Made by a program: the position numbers and the translations under genes. Below are positions 1 to 6,497 of a DNA stretch of 12,092 bases, piece by piece (the stretch's first letter is position 1; each line of letters opens with the position of its first letter). The stretch is taken from contig CAKWRB010000005.1 of NCBI GenBank assembly GCA_934845495.1, positions 13,485 through 25,576 on the forward strand. The letters run 5' to 3'. The DNA is from an uncultured bacterium. GTDB taxonomy: Bacteria; Bacillota; Clostridia; Oscillospirales; Ruminococcaceae. The notes under the pieces were generated by a model that was not told the origin of the DNA, made no database searches, and was given only the letters and a program-made list of their open reading frames with translations.

Positions 1-379
1 GCTCGGCATTGCCTTCCTTGGCGGCCTGTGTGCCAGGGATCCCCCCCTGCACATCGATACCGGCATTCTGCGAAAGCATCTCCTCTGCCAGAATCAAGCT
101 GCTGTTCCCGGTCATGCTGCCATCCACAGCTGCCTGAGCAAGGATACCAGGCTGTGCATTGTTCTGCACTGCATTCGCTGCAAGAATTGCATCATTTTGC
201 GGATTCAGATGGTCACCCTGCATCGGAATAGCCTGTCCAAGCTGCAGGGTCTGACCCATCAGCTGCATAAAGAGCATTGCAAACGCATCAGTCGACTGAC
301 ATACATCCGAAAGATCCATCTTCTGTCTCAGGCTTCCCCCGGAAGTTCCGTTCAGCTGATTGATTGAAATCTGTTGCAT
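1..379 (-). CDS. fliK: Flagellar hook-length control protein FliK, N-terminal part (runs off left edge)
   Basis: The frame is open from an ATG at 377-379 to the window edge, giving 126 residues, MQQISINQLNGTSGG onward. The start is set by an almost perfect Shine-Dalgarno (GAAAGGAGGTGAT at about 384-396) directly upstream. The visible part is rich in Gln, Asn, Ala, Met and Gly (for example DAFAMLFMQLMGQTLQLGQ at about residues 26-44) and has no membrane segment. That fits the flexible, poorly conserved N-terminal half of FliK, a secreted ruler that sets hook length and switches export from hook to filament substrates. The identification rests mainly on position: the gene follows fliJ by 35 nt in the same operon, where Bacillota normally carry fliK. 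The conserved FliK C-terminal domain lies outside the window, so similarity alone could not prove the call. Another substrate-like flagellar protein remains possible. Confidence 0.7.
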   Translation of the reverse strand, partial: MQQISINQLNGTSGGSLRQKMDLSDVCQSTDAFAMLFMQLMGQTLQLGQAIPMQGDHLNPQNDAILAANAVQNNAQPGILAQAAVDGSMTGNSSLILAEEMLSQNAGIDVQGGIPGTQAAKEGNAE

Positions 380-400
380 TTTTATCACCTCCTTTCAATG
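380..400 (-). promoter_or_regulatory. Strong ribosome binding site of fliK
   Basis: The minus strand reads GAAAGGAGGTGAT followed a few bases later by the ATG at 379. This is close to a full complement of the 16S rRNA 3' end and is the strongest SD in the operon. It fixes the start of a gene that is otherwise hard to recognise. Confidence 0.8.
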
Positions 401-414
401 GAATAGCTAAAACA

Positions 415-864
415 TTATCCAGCTGTTTTGCGGATATAATTCTGGGATACCAGCTCTTCGATGCGTTCCTCTTCGGCTTTGCGAACGCTGGCCTGCCAAT
501 CCTCATATTGGCGGTCCTTCAACTTATCCAGCTTGGAAACCTCCTGACTGGCCGCTACAACGATCTGTGTTTGCTGCTCCACCTGGTCCTGAACGCCCTT
601 CAGCAGGTCGGTCAACTCATGAGTCTGCATCCGGATGCTTTCCAGCTGCAGGCTGAACCCCCGCTGCTCCAGAGCGGTAATCCCTTCTGCCTGTGCGTCC
701 CGCATCGCCTGGGAAACCTGGGCAAAATCGGCCTCCAGCTGTGCAATCAGCTGCTCGATCCGGGTCTGCTCTGCCCGAAGGCGCTGCAGTTTGCCGGTCT
801 CTTCGTCCAACAGGCGATCCCGATAGTCGCGTACATGATCCAACGAAAACTGAAATTTTTTCAT
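415..864 (-). CDS. fliJ: Flagellar export protein FliJ (export chaperone/stalk)
   Basis: A 149-residue, almost wholly alpha-helical, highly charged protein starting MKKFQFSLDHVRDYRD, which resembles the usual FliJ opening (K-F-x-F-x-L-x-x-V-L/R-x-x-R). Heptad-like helices run through most of the chain (about residues 10-60 and 70-140), as expected for the FliJ antiparallel coiled coil. In known systems FliJ sits in the centre of the FliI hexamer, much like F1 gamma, and links it to the export gate protein FlhA; it is also described as an escort for export chaperones. The length matches the family (about 140-150). A GGGAGG ribosome binding site at 870-875 lies 5 nt before the ATG. The gene follows fliI by 25 nt and precedes fliK, the standard order. 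FliJ diverges fast in sequence, so context carries much of the call. Confidence 0.88.
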   Translation of the reverse strand: MKKFQFSLDHVRDYRDRLLDEETGKLQRLRAEQTRIEQLIAQLEADFAQVSQAMRDAQAEGITALEQRGFSLQLESIRMQTHELTDLLKGVQDQVEQQTQIVVAASQEVSKLDKLKDRQYEDWQASVRKAEEERIEELVSQNYIRKTAG

Positions 865-889
865 AAAATCCTCCCAGGTTTATGTTGGC

Positions 890-2215
890 TTATTTCACGA
901 TTGCTTCAAGTTGCTCTACCGTCTCACGGAAGCTCACCTTGGTGTCCACACTTTGCTGAAGGAGTTTATTGATGGCATCCATATGCCGGATGGCCTGATC
1001 CAGTTCCGGATTGCTGCCGCTTTTATAGGCACCGATCAGCAGCAGGTCCTGATTCTGCTGGTATACCGACATCATATTGCGGATCTTTCCGGCGGCAAGC
1101 CGGTGTTCGGGCTCCACAATGCTGCTCATCAAACGGCTGATGCTTGCAAGGATATCAATGGCAGGATAGTGGTTTCGCATTGCCACCTTTCGTGAAAGAA
1201 CAATGTGTCCGTCCACGATACCACGCACCGTATCAGAGATCGGTTCGTTGGTGTCGTCACCTTCCACCAGGACGGTATAAATGCCGGTAATTGAACCATG
1301 TTCAAAATTTCCGGAACGTTCCAGGAGCTTGGGAAGTGCCGCATAGATAGACGGGGTGTAGCCTCGTGCAACCGGGGGTTCCCCGGCAGCAAGGCCGATC
1401 TCACGCTGCGCCATACAGAAGCGGGTGAGAGAATCCATCATCAGCAGCACATCAAGCCCCTGGTCACGGAAGTATTCAGCGATTGCTGTTGCAGTAAGGG
1501 CACATTTTGAGCGCATCATAGCTGGCTGATCCGATGTGGCCACCACCAGCACCGTTCGCTCCATGCCCTCGGGGCCCAGGTCGCGTTCGATGAATTCCAC
1601 GACCTCTCGGCCTCGTTCTCCCACCAGAGCGATGACATTGACATCTGCCTTGACATTGCGGGCAATCATACCCATCAGTGTACTTTTACCCACACCGCTT
1701 CCGGCAAAGATGCCCATTCTCTGTCCTTTGCCCATGGTGAGCAGGCCATCGATGGCCCTTACCCCCAGCTCCATCACCTCAGTGATAGGCGGGCGCTCCA
1801 TTGGGTTGGCAGGCTGTCCGTTGATGGGATACCACACCTTTTCTTCTTCTGTAAAGGCTGGTCCGCCATCGATGGGGCTGCCCAGGGCATCCACGGCACG
1901 ACCAAGCATTCCAGGGGTGATCCCCACTTCCAGTTTTCGTCCTGTGTTGATGACGATGCTTCCGGATCCGATCCCGTCCAGTTCCTGGTAGGGCATCAGC
2001 TGGACGGTGTTCCCCAGGATCCCGACCACTTCGGCCAGGGCAAAGTTCTCCTGACCCAGCTGGATCTGGCAGATATCGCCCATATTGCATTCCAGACCGG
2101 TGGCTTCCACCATCAGCCCCATAATCTTGCTGACCTTGCCCTGCCGGGTGTAAAAATCCCCCAGACGAATGACCCGCTGCAACGGTATGATATCAAGCAT
2201 CTTGCTATCCGGCAT
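890..2215 (-). CDS. fliI: Flagellum-specific ATPase FliI (type III export ATPase)
   Basis: A 441-residue cytoplasmic ATPase related to F1 beta. It forms a hexamer under the export gate and couples ATP hydrolysis to delivery of flagellar substrates. The N-terminal beta-barrel domain spans roughly residues 10-95. The ATPase core has a Walker A loop AGSGVGKST at 171-179, the catalytic-glutamate segment GERGREV at 199-205, Walker B LLMMD at 257-261 and DSLTRF at 261-266. The FliI-type segments PMERPPI (138-144), GEPPVARGYTPS (278-289) and VEGDDTNEPI (317-326) are also present. The C-terminal helical part ends near EQLEAIVK. Length is typical (about 435-450) and no catalytic residue appears missing. 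The ATG at 2213-2215 has an AGAAAGGA ribosome binding site about 11 nt upstream. fliH ends 19 nt upstream; their products form the FliH2-FliI complex. Confidence 0.97.
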   Translation of the reverse strand: MPDSKMLDIIPLQRVIRLGDFYTRQGKVSKIMGLMVEATGLECNMGDICQIQLGQENFALAEVVGILGNTVQLMPYQELDGIGSGSIVINTGRKLEVGITPGMLGRAVDALGSPIDGGPAFTEEEKVWYPINGQPANPMERPPITEVMELGVRAIDGLLTMGKGQRMGIFAGSGVGKSTLMGMIARNVKADVNVIALVGERGREVVEFIERDLGPEGMERTVLVVATSDQPAMMRSKCALTATAIAEYFRDQGLDVLLMMDSLTRFCMAQREIGLAAGEPPVARGYTPSIYAALPKLLERSGNFEHGSITGIYTVLVEGDDTNEPISDTVRGIVDGHIVLSRKVAMRNHYPAIDILASISRLMSSIVEPEHRLAAGKIRNMMSVYQQNQDLLLIGAYKSGSNPELDQAIRHMDAINKLLQQSVDTKVSFRETVEQLEAIVK

Positions 2216-2234
2216 ATCAGATGATTCCTTTCTG

Positions 2235-3017
2235 TCAGTTCCGCACAGCTGCCTGCAGCTGCTTTTTCAGGTTCTGCAACTGAGTGGACACCGATGCGTC
2301 GATTACTCCTTGCGGCGTATGTACAACGCAGGCGCCCGGTTCTCCCAGATTTCCCAATACATCGGTGTGTCGGATATCTGTCCACTCCGGGAGTTCCTCC
2401 TGGAGCTGACGCACCAGTTCCGGCAGCTGCTGGGAAACCTGGATCTCCAGCCATTCTGCCTCCTTAACCTGTGCCACTGCACGCTGTACCAGGGGCTTCA
2501 TCACAAAGGGGTCGGCCTGGATGGCATCTTCCATTATCTTTGCAGCAATCTCCAGCGCCAGATCCGGCAGGGCCTTTTCATATTGTGAAAAGTACTGCTG
2601 CTGCTGCTTTTGCATCTGCTGAAGCAGTGTTTCCATCGAAGCCAGCAAGCCGTCGATCTTCTGCCTTTTTTCCTGTACAGCCGCCTGGTAGGCCTCTTCT
2701 CTTGCCTGTGTGCGGATCAGGTCAGCGTCGCTTTGCGCCTTCTGAAGGAGCTGCTCTCTTTCTTCTCCGGCCTGCATCAGGATTTTCTTGGCTGCCTCTT
2801 CCGCCTGGAGCTGCATCTGCTTCAGCTGACTGCGAAACTGTTCTTCTGCTCGACGCTGTTCCTGTTCATAGTCCGGCTGGGGCACAGAGGGCGCCTCAGG
2901 GCTCTCGTTGACTCCGCCGGCATCGGCAGGAGTGGTATCAACCTCCAGGATCACCTGATCGGGGATTTCCACCTCACCAACAGAGACCAGATTGCGGGAA
3001 CGAATCACCTTAGGCAA
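2235..3017 (-). CDS. fliH: Flagellar assembly protein FliH (export ATPase regulator/stator)
   Basis: A 260-residue protein that as a dimer binds FliI, restrains its ATPase and tethers it to the rotor C-ring. Residues 1-50 are a variable, Pro-rich head. Residues about 50-150 form a long charged coiled coil with a Gln-rich stretch (QKQQQQYF at 136-143). The C-terminal part resembles the F-type ATPase b/delta-like fold of FliH/YscL, with the recognisable segment EPGACVVHTPQGVIDASVST at 226-245. The start is a TTG at 3015-3017, not ATG: it lies 9 nt after an AGGAGG at 3027-3032 embedded in the last codons of fliG. The in-frame GTG four codons in is too far from that SD. The reading frame overlaps fliG by 8 nt, suggesting coupled translation. 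Confidence 0.93.
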   Translation of the reverse strand: MPKVIRSRNLVSVGEVEIPDQVILEVDTTPADAGGVNESPEAPSVPQPDYEQEQRRAEEQFRSQLKQMQLQAEEAAKKILMQAGEEREQLLQKAQSDADLIRTQAREEAYQAAVQEKRQKIDGLLASMETLLQQMQKQQQQYFSQYEKALPDLALEIAAKIMEDAIQADPFVMKPLVQRAVAQVKEAEWLEIQVSQQLPELVRQLQEELPEWTDIRHTDVLGNLGEPGACVVHTPQGVIDASVSTQLQNLKKQLQAAVRN

Positions 3018-4026
3018 GGATCTCGTCCTCCTCTCCCTTGGCGATTACGATTTCGCCGGCCTCTTCAAGCTGGCGGATCACGCCGACAATCTTCTGCTGG
3101 GCCTCTTCCACATCACGCATACGGATATTGTGCAGGAACTTGATATCCTGTTCGATATTTTCACGCATACGAGAGGACATATTCTGGAAGATGATCCGCT
3201 TGACCTCTTCGTTGGCGCCCTTGAGCGCAACAGCGAGATCCTTGGTATCGACCTCTCTGATAAAGCGCTGAATGGCCATGCTGTCCAGATTGATGATATC
3301 TTCGAAGGTGAACATGAGCTTGTGGATCTCGTCCGCAAGAGACGAATTCCGGGTGCCGAGTTCGTCGAAGATGTACTTCTCGGTGGAACGATCCACACGG
3401 TTCATGATCTCCGCTACATACGGTACACCACCAACCTCGACCTGATCGGCCGATGTAATGTTGGTGAAGCGAGCCGCCAGCGAATCCTCGACCAGCTTGA
3501 TCATTTCGGGCGATACACGGTCCAGGCTGGCAATGCGCTCCACTACATCCAGCTGCACCGCTCTGGGCAGCTCGGCAATGATCTGCGCTGCCTGGTCGGA
3601 ACGGGCATAGGACAGAACCAGCGCAATGGTCTGAGGATGCTCGTTCTGGAGAATCATCCAGAGGTTTTTATAGTCAGCCTTCCGGATCGATTCAAAGGAA
3701 CGGGTGCGCAGGGATTTGGACAGGCGATCCATATAGGAAGAGGCCTGCTCCGGGCCAAATGCCTTTTCCAGCACATCCTTTGCATACAGGACGCCGCCTT
3801 CGTTGATTACCTTCTGTGTAACGCAAAGGCCGTAGAAATCCTCAATCGTGCTCTGCATTTCCTCCGGAGAAAGCCGGTTGAGCTTGGCAATCTCCAACGA
3901 GATTTGCTCTACCTCTTCATCTTTCAGGTAACGGTACACCTCTGATGCGCGGTCTGCGCCCAGAGCGATCACCACTGCAGCAGCACGCTGTATTGGGGTA
4001 AGTTGTTTGGTCGTTGCTACAGCCAT
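3010..4026 (-). CDS. fliG: Flagellar motor switch protein FliG
   Basis: A 338-residue rotor protein: the N-terminal domain binds FliF, the middle domain binds FliM, and the C-terminal domain meets the stator to make torque. The full-length architecture is visible. An N-terminal helical domain (about 5-100) is followed by the middle-domain EHPQ motif at 129-132 within NEHPQTIALVLSY, the MFTF hinge motif at 238-241 and the C-terminal torque domain (about 245-330). Compared from memory with E. coli FliG, the charged torque residues K264, R281, D289 and R297 match K269, R286, D294 and R302 here, while D288 is replaced by Gln293. The ATG at 4024-4026 lies only 4 nt after the fliF stop, with a GGAGGAG site at 4036-4042 inside the end of fliF. 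Length is standard for the family. Confidence 0.97.
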   Translation of the reverse strand: MAVATTKQLTPIQRAAAVVIALGADRASEVYRYLKDEEVEQISLEIAKLNRLSPEEMQSTIEDFYGLCVTQKVINEGGVLYAKDVLEKAFGPEQASSYMDRLSKSLRTRSFESIRKADYKNLWMILQNEHPQTIALVLSYARSDQAAQIIAELPRAVQLDVVERIASLDRVSPEMIKLVEDSLAARFTNITSADQVEVGGVPYVAEIMNRVDRSTEKYIFDELGTRNSSLADEIHKLMFTFEDIINLDSMAIQRFIREVDTKDLAVALKGANEEVKRIIFQNMSSRMRENIEQDIKFLHNIRMRDVEEAQQKIVGVIRQLEEAGEIVIAKGEEDEILA

Positions 4027-4030
4027 TGAT

Positions 4031-5677
4031 TTACTTCTCCTCCCTCATCAGCGAGCGGAGCAGAGCCGCTGTAATTTCCGGGTTCTTCTGAGCAAAATCA
4101 CGGATTTCATTCGTGATTGCATTCTCCTTGGCATTGACATTGGCTTCTGCCTCATCCCGAAGCATCTTCTTGTGTTCTTCGATTTCACGCTGGGCATCCA
4201 GCTCTTTCTGCTTTTCGGCTTCTGCTGCAGCCTGGGCTTCTGCTGCCGCTGCAAGCTCCATAGCCTGCTTCTTGCGCTTGCGGCTGCGTGCAGACAGGAA
4301 GATCACCATCAGGATCAGCAGAATCAGCACAACTGCGCCGATTCCAAGCAGCATCAGCTGCTGTTGGCTCAGGCCGAAGCTGCCCATCGGCGAGGACACA
4401 TCCTGAGTTGCATACTGGAGGTTGGATACAGAAATATTATCCGAACTGATATTGACCGCCTTGGAAATGAGTTTCACCAGTGTTTCCTCCACCTGTGTAT
4501 CGAAGGCCGGATCGTTGACAACCACAGCCACGGTTGCCTTGTCCAGGATCGGTTCACCCTTTTCGATCTGGGTCATGATATAACCCACTTCGTAATCGAT
4601 GTTCTTCTCATAATCGGTGGCGCTGGCATCTGCTGCTCCATCGATTGTGGGGTAGGTGGGCGGTGCATCTGTGTTGTTTTCTTCTCCCACAATGTTTTCA
4701 GCTGCCACCGACCCATTCAGTGAGTATTTCTCATCAAAATGGCTGATGACGCCGCTGTTGGTCCCATCCTGCGACTGGAACTGCTTGGACTCGGAGACCA
4801 TCTTGTCGTAGTTCAGGCTGACAGAAGCCACTGCGGTGACACCGTCGGGGCCATATTTTCCTGCGAGCAGGCGCTTGACATTGTCCTCGATCTGCTTGCT
4901 GATGGCCCGCTCATACTCCAGCCGGCGTACACTGTAATATCCCTCGCTGCCGGTTTCATTCACGCCGGGCATCTCCACACCGGTGTTGGCATCGATTACA
5001 ACCACATTTTCCGGTTCCAGCTTCGGGATCGAGGTGGAGGCAAGGTGCTTGATTGCCGATACACGCTCCGGTGTAAGCTCATAGCCAGGCATCATCTGAA
5101 CAGTTACATTGCCCGTGCTCTTTCTCTGGTTGGATTCGTCCCAGATATAATTGCTGCTTTCGGGAACAGAAAAAGTTACTGTTGCTGCCTTGATCCCCGT
5201 TTGGCGCACCAGTGTCTCCTGCATCCGGTCCTGTGCCTGAAAAATCAGGCCGGCCTTCTTTTCAAATTCAGTGGATGTAAATCCCGACAGACTTGTAAAG
5301 GTATCGTAGCTGGGGGCTGTCTGCGGATAGCCCTGCCCGTTGAGTTCAAACACCAGCTGCTCCCACTGCTCCGTGGGGACCAACAGCTGTCCGCCTGCAT
5401 CGATTTGGGAGTTTACACCCATATCCTGCAGCACCGCATAGACCTCTACACTTTCCGTTTCAGTCATTCCCGGGAAGAGCACCTTATACTTTCCCGACGA
5501 GTTCCCCATAACAACAGCCATCAGCATTGCAGTACACAGAACTCCTCCACCAATGGCAACGATCATTTTTCTAGTTCTCTCGGGCTTATTCTTCCACCGC
5601 TCTTTCAGTTTTCCAACAGAGCCCTTCAGGTCGAACTTCTTTAACTGCCCGAGTTTACCCAACTTATCCGCTTTCAT
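4031..5677 (-). CDS. fliF: Flagellar MS-ring protein FliF
   Basis: A 548-residue membrane protein that builds the MS ring, the foundation on which rod, switch and export gate assemble. A basic cytoplasmic N-terminus (1-37) leads into a first membrane helix at about 38-58 (KMIVAIGGGVLCTAMLMAVV). A large extracytoplasmic region (about 60-435) contains the ring-building motifs typical of FliF/YscJ, for example YKVLFPGM at 64-71, then GYPQTAPSY at 116-124 and TFSVPE at 168-173. A second membrane helix at about 441-462 is followed by a cytoplasmic tail rich in Ala, Glu and Lys. The last 28 residues (ITNEIRDFAQKNPEITAALL and on) are the conserved FliG-binding segment. Length is normal (about 520-570). 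The ribosome binding site is unusually weak for this operon, only GGGG about 7 nt before the ATG. fliE lies 42 nt upstream. Confidence 0.97.
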   Translation of the reverse strand: MKADKLGKLGQLKKFDLKGSVGKLKERWKNKPERTRKMIVAIGGGVLCTAMLMAVVMGNSSGKYKVLFPGMTETESVEVYAVLQDMGVNSQIDAGGQLLVPTEQWEQLVFELNGQGYPQTAPSYDTFTSLSGFTSTEFEKKAGLIFQAQDRMQETLVRQTGIKAATVTFSVPESSNYIWDESNQRKSTGNVTVQMMPGYELTPERVSAIKHLASTSIPKLEPENVVVIDANTGVEMPGVNETGSEGYYSVRRLEYERAISKQIEDNVKRLLAGKYGPDGVTAVASVSLNYDKMVSESKQFQSQDGTNSGVISHFDEKYSLNGSVAAENIVGEENNTDAPPTYPTIDGAADASATDYEKNIDYEVGYIMTQIEKGEPILDKATVAVVVNDPAFDTQVEETLVKLISKAVNISSDNISVSNLQYATQDVSSPMGSFGLSQQQLMLLGIGAVVLILLILMVIFLSARSRKRKKQAMELAAAAEAQAAAEAEKQKELDAQREIEEHKKMLRDEAEANVNAKENAITNEIRDFAQKNPEITAALLRSLMREEK

Positions 5678-5719
5678 CCAATAACCCCAACTTTATCCGT
5701 ATTTCGTATTCCTGATCAA

Positions 5720-6016
5720 TCAGATCTGCATCTGCATAATTTCCTTGTAGGCACTTACAGCCCGTGAGGTAAGCTGAACTGTGGCTTCCACAGCAGCTGT
5801 CTCCATCGCAGAATGAATCATGATCGTGTGAAGATCGGCCGAATTGCCCTGGGCCAATTCGTATGCATCCTTGGCAGCCAGCTGCTGGCTTTCCTGCAGC
5901 GACTGCACCGCCTTCTGCATCACTTCACGAAACGGAATACCACCGTTTTGGGTGGGTGTTTCAACCTTCGAGTCGCCTTGAATAGCAGGCAGATTACTGA
6001 GTGGTACAATATACAT
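5720..6016 (-). CDS. fliE: Flagellar hook-basal body complex protein FliE
   Basis: A small protein (98 residues from the chosen start) that joins the MS ring to the proximal rod and is one of the first exported subunits. The C-terminal half is characteristic: FREVMQKAVQ, then LHTIMIHSAMETAAVEATVQ and the conserved ending AVSAYKEIMQMQI. An in-frame ATG exists further upstream at 6067. I chose the ATG at 6014-6016 because GGAGGT at 6024-6029 lies 7 nt before it, the resulting length matches FliE, and the added residues of the longer form do not look like FliE. It is the first gene of the fliE-fliK operon. Upstream lies an AT-rich leader of about 100-140 nt with candidate promoters. flgB and flgC, the usual upstream partners, are absent. 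Confidence 0.93.
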   Translation of the reverse strand: MYIVPLSNLPAIQGDSKVETPTQNGGIPFREVMQKAVQSLQESQQLAAKDAYELAQGNSADLHTIMIHSAMETAAVEATVQLTSRAVSAYKEIMQMQI

Positions 6017-6067
6017 TCCAACTACCTCCGCTGGTTTAATTTTTGATAAAAATTTCCAAAAAACCAA

Positions 6068-6080
6068 GAGAGAAGCTCTC
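6068..6080 (-). other. Small hairpin with U-rich tail in the fliE leader
   Basis: On the minus strand GAGAG-CTT-CTCTC forms a 5-bp hairpin, followed by TTGGTTTTTTGG. It resembles a very weak intrinsic terminator or pause site about 50 nt before the fliE start. The stem is too short to call a terminator. It could act as an attenuator or simply be chance. Confidence 0.3.
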
Positions 6081-6128
6081 GATTTATGATAGATATAGAG
6101 ATTTATCCGCTGGTTAAAAAATCGACAA

Positions 6129-6156
6129 ATTATCTTGAAACCGCATAGTTTGACAA
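6129..6156 (-). promoter_or_regulatory. Candidate sigma-A-like promoter of fliE, downstream copy
   Basis: The minus strand has TTGTCA (6151-6156), a 16-nt spacer and GATAAT (6129-6134). Each box matches consensus at 5 of 6 positions. Transcription would start near 6122 and give a leader of about 105 nt before the fliE ATG. It overlaps the transcribed region of the other candidate, so at most one may be the main promoter. Confidence 0.35.
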
Positions 6157-6161
6157 CTTAA

Positions 6162-6190
6162 ATTATACTCAATATCTTTGTAATTGTAGA
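6162..6190 (-). promoter_or_regulatory. Candidate sigma-A promoter of the fliE operon, upstream copy
   Basis: The minus strand has TCTACA (6185-6190, 4 of 6), a 17-nt spacer and a perfect TATAAT (6162-6167). Transcription would start near 6155, about 140 nt before the fliE ATG. A perfect 6-bp dyad (GTTGTG-3 nt-CACAAC, 6191-6205) touches the upstream edge of the -35 box. I saw no convincing sigma-28 (TAAA/GCCGATAA) or sigma-54 (GG/GC) promoter in this spacer. Confidence 0.5.
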
Positions 6191-6205
6191 GTTGTGAAAC
6201 ACAAC
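6191..6205. repeat. Perfect 6-bp inverted repeat next to the candidate fliE promoter
   Basis: GTTGTG-AAA-CACAAC on the plus strand. It lies immediately upstream of the candidate -35 box at 6185-6190, where an activator or repressor dimer could bind. It would be outside the transcript if that promoter is real. No known operator is recognised. Confidence 0.45.
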
Positions 6206-6338
6206 AATCCTGCCTGTTTCGACATAGAATTATTACTATGCCTAAATCAGTTATTGATTTCTCGTCTGTTTTGTGCGATTAAACATTTGTCAAATTTTCC
6301 ATTTACTCCAACTTAATAAAGAATAAGTTTTCTGGCCC

Positions 6339-6396
6339 TTTTTGCCCCGGATTGGAATATTCCGGAGCAAAAAAAAGCCGGCTCACGCGCCCCGGA
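6339..6396 (-). other. GC-rich block with three complementary segments (alternative RNA stems)
   Basis: In minus-strand order the block contains TCCGGGGC (6396-6389), GCTCCGGA (6368-6361) and again TCCGGGGC (6351-6344). The middle segment can pair over all 8 positions, including one G-U wobble, with either outer copy. Pairing with the last copy extends to about 13 bp through flanking U5/A5 (arms 6361-6373 and 6339-6351, 9-nt loop). A T8 run (6376-6369 on the minus strand) precedes the middle segment. The wobble is only available in RNA read leftward, the direction of cheV and fliE; the plus-strand RNA would have C-A mismatches. No T-tract follows either hairpin in the usual terminator position, so the role is unknown. 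Confidence 0.45.
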
Positions 6397-6440
6397 AATC
6401 GCCCGGTCATCTACAAATATACAAAACCTTCATTCTTTAC

Positions 6441-6476
6441 AAAAAAGCAGCGGCAACCATGCTGGTACCGCTGCTT
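6441..6476 (-). terminator. Intrinsic terminator of cheV
   Basis: The minus strand has AAGCAGCGG (6476-6468) pairing with CCGCTGCTT (6453-6445). The stem is extended by ACC/GGT across a small bulge around a short loop, and a run of six T ends at 6441. It begins about 20 nt after the cheV stop codon and points leftward, so it should separate cheV from the fliE operon. Confidence 0.85.
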
Positions 6477-6497
6477 CAAAACATATTGATGCAATTA

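Larger units (their letters stand above)
6017..6497. other. cheV-fliE intergenic regulatory spacer (481 nt)
   Basis: No convincing gene lies here. Reading in the direction of transcription (minus strand), it holds the cheV terminator (6441-6476), a GC-rich block with alternative stems (6339-6396), and an AT-rich stretch of about 130 nt. Then come a 6-bp dyad beside two candidate promoters (6129-6205) and the fliE leader with its ribosome binding site. The base composition switches sharply between the GC-rich block and the AT-rich part. A TTGACA at 6289-6294 has no matching -10 box. A second dyad, CATAG-8 nt-CTATG, lies at 6223-6240. Confidence 0.7.

Noticed and set aside
2590..2630. CTG/TTG-type triplet repeat in fliH
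   Set aside because: It is simply the codons of the Gln-rich part of the FliH coiled coil, not a separate repeat element.
2992..3945. 317-codon open frame on the plus strand, opposite fliG
   Set aside because: The fliG protein on the other strand is beyond doubt, and this frame lacks an SD and any known motif.
6086..6148. Possible 20-residue peptide on the plus strand in the fliE leader region
   Set aside because: It has no SD, overlaps the candidate promoters on the other strand and is of a length expected by chance.
6017..6340. Cyclic-di-GMP riboswitch in the fliE leader, as found before some clostridial flagellar operons
   Set aside because: The conserved GEMM core sequences and paired stems are not visible in this AT-rich leader.
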